64,000 nt of DNA from Dryocola clanedunensis (GTDB lineage: Bacteria; Pseudomonadota; Gammaproteobacteria; Enterobacterales; Enterobacteriaceae). The DNA lies in assembly GCF_025215155.1 (NCBI RefSeq), contig NZ_JALHAM010000113.1. One strand, 5' to 3'. Below the pieces are notes generated by a model. That model was given only the letters and a program-made list of their open reading frames with translations. It was not told the DNA's origin and did not search any database. Of the stretch, positions 50,006 through 59,697 are shown in pieces (within the stretch, counting starts at the first letter, position 1; every line of letters starts with the position of its first letter). The translations under genes were made by a program, and so were the position numbers.

Positions 50006-52607
50006 AGCGCGAATTAAAACTAAACGCCGGATCTCTCCTTTCTGGTTATTGCCGATTATCGCCTTGCTGATTGCGAGCTGGCTTATCTGGACAACGTATC
50101 AGGAGCGAGGGACCACTGCGACTATCGATTTTGTGTCGGCAGACGGCATCGTCGCCGGACGCACCCCCGTGCGCTTCCAGGGTGTGGAAGTGGGCACCGT
50201 GCAAAGCATTAGTCTGGGAAAGAACCTCAATAAAATTGAGGTCAAAGTCAGCATCAAAAGCGACATGAAAGATGCGCTGCGTGACAAAACTCAATTCTGG
50301 CTGGTTACCCCTAAAGCTTCACTGGCCGGCGTTTCCGGCCTTGATGCGCTGGTCGGCGGTAACTACATTGGCATGATGCCGGGGAAAGGCGAACCCAAAA
50401 AACATTTCACCGCGCTGGACACCCAGCCGAAATACCGCCTGAACAATGGCGAGCTGATGATCCATCTGCACGCTCCTGACCTTGGCTCACTCAACAGCGG
50501 ATCGCTGGTCTACTTCCGTAAAATTCCTGTTGGTCGGGTCTATGACTACACCATCAATCAGAACAAACAGGGCGTGACCATTGACGTACTGATTGACCGC
50601 CGCTTCGCAAACCTGGTGAAAAAAGGCAGCCGTTTCTGGAATGTCTCAGGGGTGAAAACTGACATCAGCCTCAGCGGGGCACACGTGCAGCTTGAAAGCC
50701 TTGCCGCGCTGGTCAACGGCGCCATTGCGTTCGACTCCCCGGACAAATCGGCTCAGGCGAAAGCTGACGACGAATTTGGCCTCTACGAAGACCTGGCGCA
50801 CAGCCAGCGAGGCGTGCTGGTGAAACTGGATCTGCCCGACGGTGCCGGACTGAAAGCTGACTCCACGCCGCTCATGTATCAGGGGCTTGAAGTGGGGACG
50901 CTGACCAGGCTGGATCTGAATCCTGGCGGCGCGGTCACGGGGGAAATGACCGTAGACCCGGGCGTGGTTAACCTACTGCGAACGGGTACGCGAATTGAAC
51001 TGCGCAGCCCGAAAGTGTCACTCAGCAACCCTAGTATCAGCAGTCTGCTGACGGGTAAAACCTTCGAGCTGGTGCCCGGTGAGGGCGAGCCGCAAAACCA
51101 CTTTGTGATCCTGCCAAGTGACAAAACGCCGTTGCAGCAGCCTGATGTGCTTACCCTGACGCTGACCGCACCGGAGAGCTACGGCATTGACGCGGGCCAG
51201 CCCGTGATCCTCCACGGCATCCAGATAGGTCAAGTTCTGGAACGCTCGCTGAGTAAAAAAGGCGTCAGCTTCGCGGTGGCCATTGAGCCGCAATATCGTC
51301 ACCTGCTACAGGGTGACAGCAAGTTTGTGGTCAACAGTCGTCTTGACGTGAAGTTAGGCATGGACGGCGTAGAGTTTCTCGGGGCCAGCGCCGGAGAGTG
51401 GCTAAGCGGCGGCATTCGCGTACTGCCAGGCGAAAAAGGAGCGATGAAATCCACCTACCCGCTTTATGCCAATCTGGAAAAGGCGGTTGAAAATAGCCTC
51501 AGCGATTTGCCAACAACAACGCTGACGCTAACCGCCGCAAGCCTGCCGGATATTCAGACGGGTTCCGTAGTGCTTTACCGCAAGTTCCAGGTGGGTGAAA
51601 TCATCACCGTACGACCAAAGAGCAACAGCTTTGATATTGACGTGCATATTAAACCTGAGTTCCGTCATCTGCTGACCGCCAACAGCGTTTTCTGGGCCGA
51701 AGGCGGCGCTCGTGTTCAGCTTAACGGTAACGGGTTGACCGTGCAGGCCTCCCCGCTCTCCCGGGCGCTGAAAGGGGCAATCAGTTTCGATAATCTTAGC
51801 GGTGCTGGTGCAGGCCTGACGAAAGCAGATAAACGCGTTCTCTATGCTTCCGAAACGGCCGCCCGTGCGGTCGGTAGCCAGATAACCTTACACACCTTCG
51901 ATGCGAACAAGCTCTCTGCAGGTATGCCAATTCGCTATCTGGGGATTGATATTGGTCAGCTGGAAACGATTAACCTCACCGCGTCACGCAGCGAGGTAGA
52001 AGCAAAAGCCGTTCTCTATCCAGAGTATGTTAAGACATTTGCGCGCGGTGGCACCCGGTTCTCCGTTGTCACGCCGAAGATTTCCGCGGCGGGCATCGAC
52101 AATCTGGATACTATTTTGCAGCCCTACATCAACGTGGAGCCAGGCCGAGGGTCTGCTCGCCGGGACTTTGAGCTACAGGAAGCCACGATTACCGATTCGC
52201 GTTATTCCGACGGCCTGAACATCGTACTTGAAGTGCCAGAAGCAGGTTCATTAAGCATCGGCACGCCGGTTCTGTTCCGTGGTGTCGAAGTCGGTACGGT
52301 CACCGGGCTGACGCTGGGTAACTTATCCGACCGAGTCATGGTAGGTCTGCGAATCAGTAAACGTTTCCAGCATCTTGTGCGGGACAGCTCGGTGTTCTGG
52401 CTGGCTTCGGGCTACAGCCTCGATTTCGGGCTGACCGGTGGCGTAGTCAAAACGGGAACCTTCAAACAGTTCATCCGCGGCGGCGTCGCCTTCGCCACGC
52501 CGCCTGGCACGCCGCTGGCACCTAAAGCAGGGACGGGTAAACACTTCCTGCTGTTGGAAAGTGAACCAAAAGAGTGGCGTCAATGGGGCACCGCCCTGCC
52601 GCGCTAA
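49974..52607 (+). CDS. letB: MCE-domain lipid tunnel protein LetB
   Basis: Periplasm-spanning protein made of stacked MCE rings that form a hydrophobic tunnel between inner and outer membranes. After one N-terminal anchor (ISPFWLLPIIALLIASWLIW) there are seven MCE repeats, countable by their GxxxGxV turns: FQGVEVGTV, FRKIPVGRV, YQGLEVGTL, LHGIQIGQV, YRKFQVGEI, YLGIDIGQL and FRGVEVGTV. The ATG at 49974 (MSQETPASPTEAR) gives 877 residues, exactly as in E. coli. Frames upstream of this ATG lie inside letA. Confidence 0.96.
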   Translation: MSQETPASPTEARIKTKRRISPFWLLPIIALLIASWLIWTTYQERGTTATIDFVSADGIVAGRTPVRFQGVEVGTVQSISLGKNLNKIEVKVSIKSDMKDALRDKTQFWLVTPKASLAGVSGLDALVGGNYIGMMPGKGEPKKHFTALDTQPKYRLNNGELMIHLHAPDLGSLNSGSLVYFRKIPVGRVYDYTINQNKQGVTIDVLIDRRFANLVKKGSRFWNVSGVKTDISLSGAHVQLESLAALVNGAIAFDSPDKSAQAKADDEFGLYEDLAHSQRGVLVKLDLPDGAGLKADSTPLMYQGLEVGTLTRLDLNPGGAVTGEMTVDPGVVNLLRTGTRIELRSPKVSLSNPSISSLLTGKTFELVPGEGEPQNHFVILPSDKTPLQQPDVLTLTLTAPESYGIDAGQPVILHGIQIGQVLERSLSKKGVSFAVAIEPQYRHLLQGDSKFVVNSRLDVKLGMDGVEFLGASAGEWLSGGIRVLPGEKGAMKSTYPLYANLEKAVENSLSDLPTTTLTLTAASLPDIQTGSVVLYRKFQVGEIITVRPKSNSFDIDVHIKPEFRHLLTANSVFWAEGGARVQLNGNGLTVQASPLSRALKGAISFDNLSGAGAGLTKADKRVLYASETAARAVGSQITLHTFDANKLSAGMPIRYLGIDIGQLETINLTASRSEVEAKAVLYPEYVKTFARGGTRFSVVTPKISAAGIDNLDTILQPYINVEPGRGSARRDFELQEATITDSRYSDGLNIVLEVPEAGSLSIGTPVLFRGVEVGTVTGLTLGNLSDRVMVGLRISKRFQHLVRDSSVFWLASGYSLDFGLTGGVVKTGTFKQFIRGGVAFATPPGTPLAPKAGTGKHFLLLESEPKEWRQWGTALPR

Positions 52608-52615
52608 GCAATCTA

Positions 52616-52641
52616 CGGCCCCGGTATTGACCGGGGCCGTT
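52616..52641 (+). terminator. Hairpin after letB
   Basis: The stem CGGCCCCGG / CCGGGGCCG with a TATTGA loop and a short TTCT tail lies nine bases after the letB stop. Confidence 0.7.
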
Positions 52642-52708
52642 CTCCCGGTCCGCTGAGCCGCATTTTTATGCTACACTGCGCGCCTTATTTTTCTCTGGAA
52701 CTCCCTTC

Positions 52709-54151
52709 GTGGCTCAATCTCACTCCGCTTTCCTCCCGCAGGCTTTTCTTGATGTAGTACGTGATGCGCTACCGGCTAATCTCACGCTTGAAGATTTCAT
52801 CGAGTACAGCCGGCGTCCGCTGCGCCGTAGCCTGCGCGTCAATACCCTGAAGATTTCGGTTGCCGATTTTCTTGCGCTGGTCGAACCGTATAACTGGCAG
52901 CTGACGCCGATTCCATGGTGTGCGGAAGGATTCTGGATTGAACGAGAGGACGAAGACAGCCTGCCTCTTGGCAGCACCGCCGAACATCTGAGCGGCATGT
53001 TTTATATTCAGGAGGCGAGTTCCATGCTGCCCGTGACGGCCCTGTTCGCCGACGGCCGTGAACCACAGCGCATTATGGATGTTGCCGCAGCCCCTGGCTC
53101 TAAGACCACGCAAATCGCGGCACGGATGGGTAATCAGGGGGCGATCCTTGCTAACGAATACTCCGCCAGCCGGGTGAAAGTGCTGCATGCCAATATCAGC
53201 CGCTGCGGCATCAGCAATGTTGCCCTGACCCATTTTGATGGCCGGGTATTTGGGGCGGCGCTCCCGGAGTGCTTTGATGCCATTCTGCTGGATGCTCCCT
53301 GCTCTGGCGAAGGCGTGGTACGTAAAGATCCCGACGCGCTGCGTAACTGGACGCCAGAAAGCACTTCCGGCATCGCCGATACCCAGCGCGAGCTCATCGC
53401 CAGCGCATTTCATGCCCTCAAACCAGGCGGCACCCTGATCTACTCCACCTGTACGTTGAACCGTGAAGAGAACCAGCAAATCTGCCAGTGGCTGCTTGCT
53501 GAGTGGCCGGAGGCGGTGGAAATTGAGCCTTTAAACGATCTCTTCCCGGAGGCCGATAAGGCGATTACGCCAGAAGGCTTCCTGCATGTTTTCCCGCAAA
53601 TTTATGACTGCGAAGGATTTTTCGTCGCTCGCCTGCGTAAAACGGCTTCTGTCGAACCGCTTCCCGCGCCGGGCTACAAAGTGGGCAAGTTCCCGTTTGC
53701 TCCGCTGCATGGCCGCCAGGCCGCCGATGTGATCGCCTCCGCCGCGAAGGTGGGTATCCGCTGGGGCGATAATCTCAAACTGTGGCAGCGTGACAAAGAA
53801 GTCTGGCTGTTCCCTGAGGAGATTATTCCGCTGTTTGGCAAAGTCCGCTTCTCCCGCATTGGTCTGCGCCTGGCTGAACAGTACAACAAGGGATACCGCT
53901 GGCAGCACGAAGCGGTGATCTCTCTTCTCAGTGGTGATTCGCCGTTGGCCTTCGCTCTGACGGAGCAGGAAGCAGACGAGTGGTATCACGGACGTGACGT
54001 TTATCCGGAGTCTTCACCGGGCAGCGATGACGTTGTAGTGACTTACCAAGGCCAACCTGTTGGTCTGGCAAAAAAAATAGGGTCGCGCCTGAAAAATAGC
54101 TATCCGCGTGAGCTGGTGCGTGATGGCAAGCTGTTTGCCGGCAGCCGTTAA
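52709..54151 (+). CDS. rsmF: 16S rRNA (cytosine1407-C5)-methyltransferase RsmF
   Basis: NOL1/NOP2/Sun-family enzyme that makes m5C1407 in 16S rRNA. The SAM site is VAAAPGSKTTQIAARMG. The two family cysteines are in LLDAPCSGEGVVRKDPDA and YSTCTLNREEN, the latter being the expected nucleophile. The C-terminus holds a PUA-like RNA-binding region. 480 residues, E. coli 479. The start is GTG (MAQSHSAF). Confidence 0.95.
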   Translation: MAQSHSAFLPQAFLDVVRDALPANLTLEDFIEYSRRPLRRSLRVNTLKISVADFLALVEPYNWQLTPIPWCAEGFWIEREDEDSLPLGSTAEHLSGMFYIQEASSMLPVTALFADGREPQRIMDVAAAPGSKTTQIAARMGNQGAILANEYSASRVKVLHANISRCGISNVALTHFDGRVFGAALPECFDAILLDAPCSGEGVVRKDPDALRNWTPESTSGIADTQRELIASAFHALKPGGTLIYSTCTLNREENQQICQWLLAEWPEAVEIEPLNDLFPEADKAITPEGFLHVFPQIYDCEGFFVARLRKTASVEPLPAPGYKVGKFPFAPLHGRQAADVIASAAKVGIRWGDNLKLWQRDKEVWLFPEEIIPLFGKVRFSRIGLRLAEQYNKGYRWQHEAVISLLSGDSPLAFALTEQEADEWYHGRDVYPESSPGSDDVVVTYQGQPVGLAKKIGSRLKNSYPRELVRDGKLFAGSR

Positions 54152-54261
54152 TTTGCCTTAAAAGGATCGCTTTTTTGTTGGCACTTTTTGCACGTTTGAC
54201 TACGCTCAAGACTGGGTGATCAAACTGGTCATACCACACTGAGTGCACAAAGGAGAGCGAG

Positions 54262-54501
54262 ATGACGAAGACAAACGTACGAATAGGCATCTTCGAGATC
54301 GACGATGCCGAACTGCAAGGCGAGCAGCAAGGGGAACGAACGTTAACCATTCCCTGTAAATCCGACCCTGACCTGTGCATGCAGCTAGATGCCTGGGATG
54401 ATGAAACCAGCATTCCTGCCGTTCTCGACGGCGAACACTCCGTGCTATACCGCCAGCGTTACGATCAGCAGTCCGATGCCTGGGTCATGCGTCTTGCCTG
54501 A
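54262..54501 (+). CDS. yebV: Conserved small protein YebV
   Basis: 79-residue cytoplasmic protein (E. coli 78) of unknown function. NVRIGIFEIDDAEL, LTIPCKSDPDLCMQLDAWD and YDQQSDAWVMRLA are almost invariant between the two. AAGGAGAGCGAG precedes the ATG. In E. coli yebV is in the RpoS-dependent stress group. A terminator (54511-54535) follows. Confidence 0.92.
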   Translation: MTKTNVRIGIFEIDDAELQGEQQGERTLTIPCKSDPDLCMQLDAWDDETSIPAVLDGEHSVLYRQRYDQQSDAWVMRLA

Positions 54502-54510
54502 CCCAAGATG

Positions 54511-54535
54511 AACCCGTCGCGCAGACGGGTTATTT
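54511..54535 (+). terminator. yebV terminator
   Basis: The stem AACCCGTC / GACGGGTT with a short loop, then ATTTACC. The T-tract is modest. Confidence 0.7.
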
Positions 54536-54592
54536 ACCCCTTTCCGCCATATCCCCTACAATAGAACTAAACGGAGCGGTTAAGAGGCGCTA

Positions 54593-54784
54593 ATGTTTGC
54601 TTTGGTTTTATTTGTTTGTTACCTGGACGGTGGCTGTGACGATATCGTGATTGACGTGTTTAATACCGAGCAGCAGTGCCTCTCGGCTATGGATGAACAG
54701 CGGATGCGTCACGGAGGGTGTTACCCGGTGGAAGAGTTTATCGACAGCTTCTGGCGTCCGGCGCAGGAGTACAGCGATCTGTAA
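54593..54784 (+). CDS. yebW: Small cysteine-containing protein YebW
   Basis: 63-residue protein, the same length as E. coli YebW, of unknown function. FALVLFVCYLDGGCDDIVID at the start and FIDSFWRPAQEY at the end are conserved, along with four cysteines. The hydrophobic N-terminus may act as an export signal. AGAGGCGCTA precedes the ATG. Convergent with pphA with three bases between stops. Confidence 0.9.
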   Translation: MFALVLFVCYLDGGCDDIVIDVFNTEQQCLSAMDEQRMRHGGCYPVEEFIDSFWRPAQEYSDL

Positions 54785-54787
54785 CGC

Positions 54788-55432
54788 TTACTGCACCTGG
54801 ACCAGCGTCAGTCTGTTGCCGAATACCGCCCCGGTATCGATATAGTGTTGGTTGTGGTAGTGCGCGGCTTCTTTTAGCGGTGTATGTCCGAAATAAAACT
54901 CATCGGCCCCGCTGATGTTCTCCCCCTTCCCCTGCATATGGCGATTCAGCCGCTCGCGGCTCCACACCAGGCGATGCTTATCCACCTGCTTATTCCATGC
55001 GTAATGGGACGAAGGGTAATCCGCATGGGCAACAACCAGCGTTTTCCTCCCGGTATGCAGCTCAATAATGAGCGGCAGCTCGCTGCAATGGCGCAGCCTC
55101 TCACTCACCCTTGCCTGACAGGATTCAGATAGCCCGCGAAACCAGTCTCCTCCGTTCATCACCCACAGCATTCTGTCGCCCTGCTCTAAAGCGTCGACCG
55201 CCATCTCTTCGTGATTACCGCGTACTGCTCTGAACCAGCGCTTGTCCAGCAATGCCAGGCAGCCAGGACTGTCCGGGCCGCGATCGATAACGTCGCCCAC
55301 AGAGATAATCAGATCCTGCCAGGGGTCGAAATGATGGGCCTTCAGCTGCGAGACCATTTTCGACAGGCACCCGTGCAGGTCGCCCACAATGTAGATATGC
55401 CGCCATCCGTCACCGTCGATACGCTGATACAT
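54788..55432 (-). CDS. pphA: Serine/threonine protein phosphatase 1 PphA
   Basis: Mn2+-dependent PPP-type phosphatase, linked in E. coli to signalling of protein misfolding through CpxR. The motifs GDLHG (17-21), GDVIDRGPDS and GNHEE supply the bimetal site. 214 residues, E. coli 218. In E. coli the next feature on this side is the SdsR/RyeA sRNA pair; here about 5 kb of accessory genes intervene. Confidence 0.93.
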   Translation of the reverse strand: MYQRIDGDGWRHIYIVGDLHGCLSKMVSQLKAHHFDPWQDLIISVGDVIDRGPDSPGCLALLDKRWFRAVRGNHEEMAVDALEQGDRMLWVMNGGDWFRGLSESCQARVSERLRHCSELPLIIELHTGRKTLVVAHADYPSSHYAWNKQVDKHRLVWSRERLNRHMQGKGENISGADEFYFGHTPLKEAAHYHNQHYIDTGAVFGNRLTLVQVQ

Positions 55433-55486
55433 ATGGCCTCCTTCAGCCCGTACCTGATTAACAAGTATAGGCCAGAGGGTTCAACG

Positions 55487-56017
55487 CTATCTGGCAGGCC
55501 TGCGGACAAACATACGCACCTGTTTACCGTGGTAGCTCACAAGATGCTGAAACCGAAAGCCCGAACTCTCAGCAAGATGGATAGAGCGATGATTATCGTC
55601 ATCAATAATGCAGCAGACCGGGCCGTCAAACGCGCTGTCCGCCCACTTGAGAATAGCGGCCAGCGCTTCCTTCGCGTATCCCTTCCCGTGTACGGCAGGA
55701 ATTAAAGACCAGCCGGCCTCCGGGTACTCCAGCGCAGGAGTAAGATCGCGATGGGCGTCCTGAAAGCCGAACGAGCCGATATAGCGTCCCGTCGCTTTCT
55801 CAAATATGGCCCAGTAGCCGTAACCGAATGCGTGCCAGTGGCCGATATAACGGAGCAAACGTCCCCATGTCATCTCTGCGCTTTGCGGCATACCGCTGCC
55901 GATAAACTTCACCATCTCCGGGTCGGCCCAGCAGGCGGCCAGTTCATCAAAATCATCCGGCGTTATCTGACGCAGCGTCAGCCGCTGGGTTTCTATATCT
56001 GGTGCTTCGGTGATCAT
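55487..56017 (-). CDS. GNAT family N-acetyltransferase (RimJ/RimL-like)
   Basis: Acetyl-CoA-dependent acetyltransferase of the RimJ/RimL/SpeG-like branch. TQRLTLRQITPDDFDELAAC begins the domain; the acetyl-CoA loop is in IPAVHGKGYAKEALAAIL (xxGKGYA), followed by the late strand LAESSGFRF. I chose the second ATG (56017), which has GGGGA six bases upstream, giving 176 residues; the first ATG is directly abutting that sequence. The substrate cannot be told. It follows an MFS gene with a 19-base gap and may be cotranscribed with it. Confidence 0.86.
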   Translation of the reverse strand: MITEAPDIETQRLTLRQITPDDFDELAACWADPEMVKFIGSGMPQSAEMTWGRLLRYIGHWHAFGYGYWAIFEKATGRYIGSFGFQDAHRDLTPALEYPEAGWSLIPAVHGKGYAKEALAAILKWADSAFDGPVCCIIDDDNHRSIHLAESSGFRFQHLVSYHGKQVRMFVRRPAR

Positions 56018-56036
56018 TTTCATTCCCCATTTATTA

Positions 56037-57290
56037 TTATGACTCCTGCAAGCGTGACAGCATGCTGACCTTGCAGGCGTAGATAATCGCGCACAACAGC
56101 AGGCTGAGCAACGCGGTGGAGATAAATACCCCCGCGCCGGTCAAGGCCAGCATCACGCCGCCAATCAGCGGCCCAATCGCAATGCCAAGCGTCGTCAGCG
56201 TAGAGGCACCAAGATAGGCACCGCGGTGCTCCGCAGGCGCCAGCTGGTCGAGCAAAATGTTCAGGTTCGGCATCAGAATCGCTTCTCCCATGCTGAACAC
56301 GCTGGTAACCGTCAGCCAGATCCATGTTTCAGTGGATCGTGTAGCAAAAAAGCAGAGCTGCGAAAAGGCGAAAATGGCGCCCCCCAGCAAAATGCGTTTC
56401 GGCAGATGAATCTGCGCCATAAACCGCACGATGAAGGTCTGGAAAACCAGCACGGTACAGGCGTTAGTCACCAGAATTAAGGTAATCAGCTTCACCGCAG
56501 CCTTACCATCCAGCAACAACAGATACTGCGGGAGCACCGCTTCGTAATGAATAAAAACGATGCTGCACAAGATACTGCACAGCAGCGCTGCAACATAAAT
56601 TCTGTCCCGCGCAATAATCCCCATCACCTGATGCAGCTTTACCGATGGACCATTGCTACCGTGCTGTTCGCTCAACAGCTTGCCCGCAGGTATGAACAAC
56701 AGCACATAGGCGAAAAAGGGCAAATAGGTCAGCCCGGTTATCAGGAACGTCCCCTTCTGAGACGTGAGGCCGAAGACAAGCCCAACTAGTGGACCAAAAA
56801 CTGCGGCGACGTTAATCAGGTAATAACGCATTTGCAGGGCAAGCGCGCGGCGGCGTCGGTCGCCAAGCAGGTCACTCATCAGGGCCCTAACCGGTGGATC
56901 AACCCACGCAAAGCAAACGCCGATGATCAGAAGCCCCGTAATAAACAATCCCATCCCCGCGGCCAGCGCCAGCGTCACATAGCCCACGGCGGAAAATCCG
57001 CAGCCCAGCAGCAGAATAACCCGTCGCCCGAGCCTGTCGGACAGTTGTCCGCCATACATCCCAAGCACCACGGATATCAGCGCGCTGCTGGTCATTGCCA
57101 GACCGATGGCAATCGGTGACATATGGTAATTTTGCGTCATGATCACGGCGATAAACGGCCATGCCATGAAATAGCTAAAGCGAATGACAAGCGTAAAAAA
57201 GAGCAGCGCGTGAACGGTTGCCGGGAAGGTTTTTAACGTCTGGAACAAGCTCGCTTGCGCAAAAGTCTCGGCGACGGGTTTTGTCGTCAT
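56037..57290 (-). CDS. MFS transporter, probable drug efflux type
   Basis: 417-residue carrier with twelve predicted helices. The motif A loop reads GGQLSDRLGRRVILLLG, and the block FAWVDPPVRALMSDLLGDRRRRAL is typical of MdtH/YceL-like DHA1 proteins. Overall similarity to E. coli MdtH is only general, so I give no symbol. Pairing with a GNAT acetyltransferase downstream suggests an export or resistance role, but this is inference. AGGACGATGT precedes the ATG. Confidence 0.87.
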   Translation of the reverse strand: MTTKPVAETFAQASLFQTLKTFPATVHALLFFTLVIRFSYFMAWPFIAVIMTQNYHMSPIAIGLAMTSSALISVVLGMYGGQLSDRLGRRVILLLGCGFSAVGYVTLALAAGMGLFITGLLIIGVCFAWVDPPVRALMSDLLGDRRRRALALQMRYYLINVAAVFGPLVGLVFGLTSQKGTFLITGLTYLPFFAYVLLFIPAGKLLSEQHGSNGPSVKLHQVMGIIARDRIYVAALLCSILCSIVFIHYEAVLPQYLLLLDGKAAVKLITLILVTNACTVLVFQTFIVRFMAQIHLPKRILLGGAIFAFSQLCFFATRSTETWIWLTVTSVFSMGEAILMPNLNILLDQLAPAEHRGAYLGASTLTTLGIAIGPLIGGVMLALTGAGVFISTALLSLLLCAIIYACKVSMLSRLQES

Positions 57291-57538
57291 ACATCGTCCT
57301 GTTCATTATTGTTATCAAGATGCGGGGCCGCCCTGAAAAGTAAGCGGTTAAATAGTAATAAGATTATTCCGCCGCAGCCGCAACGATAATGTTAAAGAAA
57401 TGTTTAATTCGCCAGCTTATGATTTGAACGCTGTCGATGGCAGAGATTTATAGGGAAAAGTGTGATGCAGACCCCAAAGGGCGGTGATAAACACTGGAGA
57501 TGCCAGCACCCCATTGCGGAATGCTGGCCGTTAGAGAG

Positions 57539-59029
57539 TCACAGCTTGCCGGTGAGTCGTTCGTGGAAGTCCGCGCTGCGAATATCCAGCCCAACGATCT
57601 CAACTTTCGCATCATAACGCTGGTAACGCGTTTCGATAGCGTCCAGTACCGCCACGGTTGACGCATCCCATATTTGCGCATGGGACAGATCGATAACCAC
57701 CTTCTGCGGGTCATCGGCGTAGTGGAAATGTTCAAACAGATCGTTACTGCTGGCGAAGAACAGCGGCCCGGTGACCGTATAGCGGACAGACTGTCCGTCA
57801 ACGGCAAGCTGACGATCCGCTCGCACGACGTGCGCGATACGGCGGGCAAAAAGCATCATGGCGAAAATCACGCCGCCTAACACGCCCATAGCCAGATTGC
57901 CGGTGTAAACGGTAACGGCGACGGTGACAATCATCACCAGCGTCTCCGGAACAGGCATGCGTCTGAGCGTCGCAGGTTTAACGCTATGCCAGTTGAGCGT
58001 TTTCACCGCCACAATCATCATAATGCCTGCCAGGACCACCATCGGGATCTTCGCCATCATATTGCTTAGTCCGGTCACCAGCAGCAGCAGAACCAGGCCG
58101 GCCGCCAGGGTCGATATTCTCGTGCGGCCCCTGCCGAGTTCAACGTTAACAATCGTCTGACCAATCATCGCACAGCCGGCAATCCCGCCGTAGAAACCAG
58201 CAAAAATGTTGGCCACGCCCAGGCCCCAGCATTCACGACGTTTGCTTGAAGGCGTATCAGTCAGCTCATCCACCAGCTTCGCGGTCAGTAAAGACTCCAT
58301 CAGGCCAACGAAAGCGATGCTCAGCGCGCAGGGCCAGATGATACGCAACGTCTCCAGATTTGCGGGCACCAGCAGCTCGGTCAGCCCAGGCAGACCCGCT
58401 TTCATCGGGCCTGTATCACCAACGGTCGGCGTGTTCCACCCCATCGCGACACTCGCCACGGTGATGACCACAATGGCCACCAGCGGCGACGGAACGGTTT
58501 TCAGGACGCGTGGAAGTAGCAGAACAATGGCAAGGGTCGCCGCAAATAATCCCCAGACCAGCGGGTTATTTCCCCAGACGTGGGGCACCTGGGCAAAGAA
58601 AATCAGGATCCCCAGCGCGTTGACAAATCCCGTCATCACCGACAACGGAATGTAACGCATCATCCGCGCAAGGCCAGTGACGCCGAACAGAATCTGGATA
58701 AGCCCCGCCAGCACAACGGCGGGTAAAATATATCCCACGCCGTATTGATGAACCATCGGCCCGATGACTAACGCCACCGAGCCAGCCGCTGCGGTCACCA
58801 TCGCCGGGCGGCCGCCTAATACCGACATCGCAAGGCAAAGCACAATGGATGCCACCAGGCTGACTTTAGGATCGACCCCGGCAATAACGGAAAAAGAGAT
58901 AACTTCCGGGATCAGCGCCAGGGCGGTAATCACCCCCGCCAGGGTCTCGCGCACAAGCAGGCGCGGAGAGCGTAGGACATACCTGAGGGAGTTTTCCCTG
59001 GCATGTATCTGTGTTTGAGTGATTGTCAT
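57539..59029 (-). CDS. SulP family anion transporter with STAS domain
   Basis: 496-residue inner-membrane transporter of the SLC26/SulP family. The membrane part has the family region ALALIPEVISFSVIAGVDP and GFYGGIAGCAMIGQTIVN. The C-terminal STAS domain covers about residues 405-495 (VIDLSHAQIWDASTVAVLDAI). Substrates in the family include sulfate, bicarbonate and C4-dicarboxylates, and cannot be chosen here. It is shorter than E. coli DauA (559) and not its orthologue. It lies 248 bases upstream of the MFS gene; that gap shows only weak hairpins. Confidence 0.9.
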   Translation of the reverse strand: MTITQTQIHARENSLRYVLRSPRLLVRETLAGVITALALIPEVISFSVIAGVDPKVSLVASIVLCLAMSVLGGRPAMVTAAAGSVALVIGPMVHQYGVGYILPAVVLAGLIQILFGVTGLARMMRYIPLSVMTGFVNALGILIFFAQVPHVWGNNPLVWGLFAATLAIVLLLPRVLKTVPSPLVAIVVITVASVAMGWNTPTVGDTGPMKAGLPGLTELLVPANLETLRIIWPCALSIAFVGLMESLLTAKLVDELTDTPSSKRRECWGLGVANIFAGFYGGIAGCAMIGQTIVNVELGRGRTRISTLAAGLVLLLLVTGLSNMMAKIPMVVLAGIMMIVAVKTLNWHSVKPATLRRMPVPETLVMIVTVAVTVYTGNLAMGVLGGVIFAMMLFARRIAHVVRADRQLAVDGQSVRYTVTGPLFFASSNDLFEHFHYADDPQKVVIDLSHAQIWDASTVAVLDAIETRYQRYDAKVEIVGLDIRSADFHERLTGKL

Positions 59030-59134
59030 AGATTCGTCTTTGCAGGTTTATTATTTTATGACCGCGCCGTCAGGGCGGTTGTGGCCAGGCCGGGCGTGAT
59101 TGTACTGGCAGAATCATGAGGATGCTAATGAATG

Positions 59135-59161
59135 TAAAAAACCCCGGCGAATGCCAGGGCT
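59135..59161 (-). terminator. Terminator of the glycine-zipper gene
   Basis: On the minus strand GCCCTGGC-attc-GCCGGGG (with one bulged or mismatched position) runs into a T-run, about 25 bases after the stop. Confidence 0.72.
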
Positions 59162-59186
59162 CATCAGTTCGTTTTACGGCAAGGCC

Positions 59187-59618
59187 TTAAACAGATTTAT
59201 CGACGCTGGTATTAGATCCCTGGGTCAAAATACGCACCTTATCTCCAGGATTGAAGACAAGGTTGCCATCAAGTGTCTGCACGACATCAATGGTTTGCCC
59301 ATTATCAGTCTTGATAAGCAGATCAACCTTCTGAACCCCGCGTTGCTGACCCTGATGATAGCGAGAGGCAGAAGCGCCGGCGATAGCGCCAGCGGCAGTC
59401 ATAGCCGTTTTACCTTTACCGTTACCAAACTGATGTCCAACCACACCGCCCAGCGCGCCTGCAGCTACGCTACGCAGCGGATGGTAAACACCCTGCGAGC
59501 CAGCAATAATATGGCTTTGCTGCACAACGCCATACTCGACAAGGGTTTTGGTCCCGGCAAGAGTGCTATGACTCGCCAGCATGAGAAAACTGGTCGCGAT
59601 AAGTACGATTTTTTTCAT
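59187..59618 (-). CDS. Exported glycine-zipper 2TM domain protein
   Basis: Periplasmic or outer-membrane-associated protein of 143 residues. A signal peptide (KKIVLIATSFLMLASHSTLA) is followed by a glycine-zipper double-helix region AAGALGGVVGHQFGNGKGKTA and GAIAGASASRYHQGQ, as in SlyB/Pcp-type proteins, and then a small beta domain with VFNPGDKVRIL. No lipobox is present, unlike SlyB. I use the second ATG, ten bases from GGGAG. The function is unknown; a link to envelope stress is common for the family. Confidence 0.82.
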   Translation of the reverse strand: MKKIVLIATSFLMLASHSTLAGTKTLVEYGVVQQSHIIAGSQGVYHPLRSVAAGALGGVVGHQFGNGKGKTAMTAAGAIAGASASRYHQGQQRGVQKVDLLIKTDNGQTIDVVQTLDGNLVFNPGDKVRILTQGSNTSVDKSV

Positions 59619-59697
59619 GATGATCATTCTCCCTTTTCTGAGAAGTCCGTGAATTTGCTAGTCAGAATTTGTCGCCTTTCAGGCAATAAAACAGGGT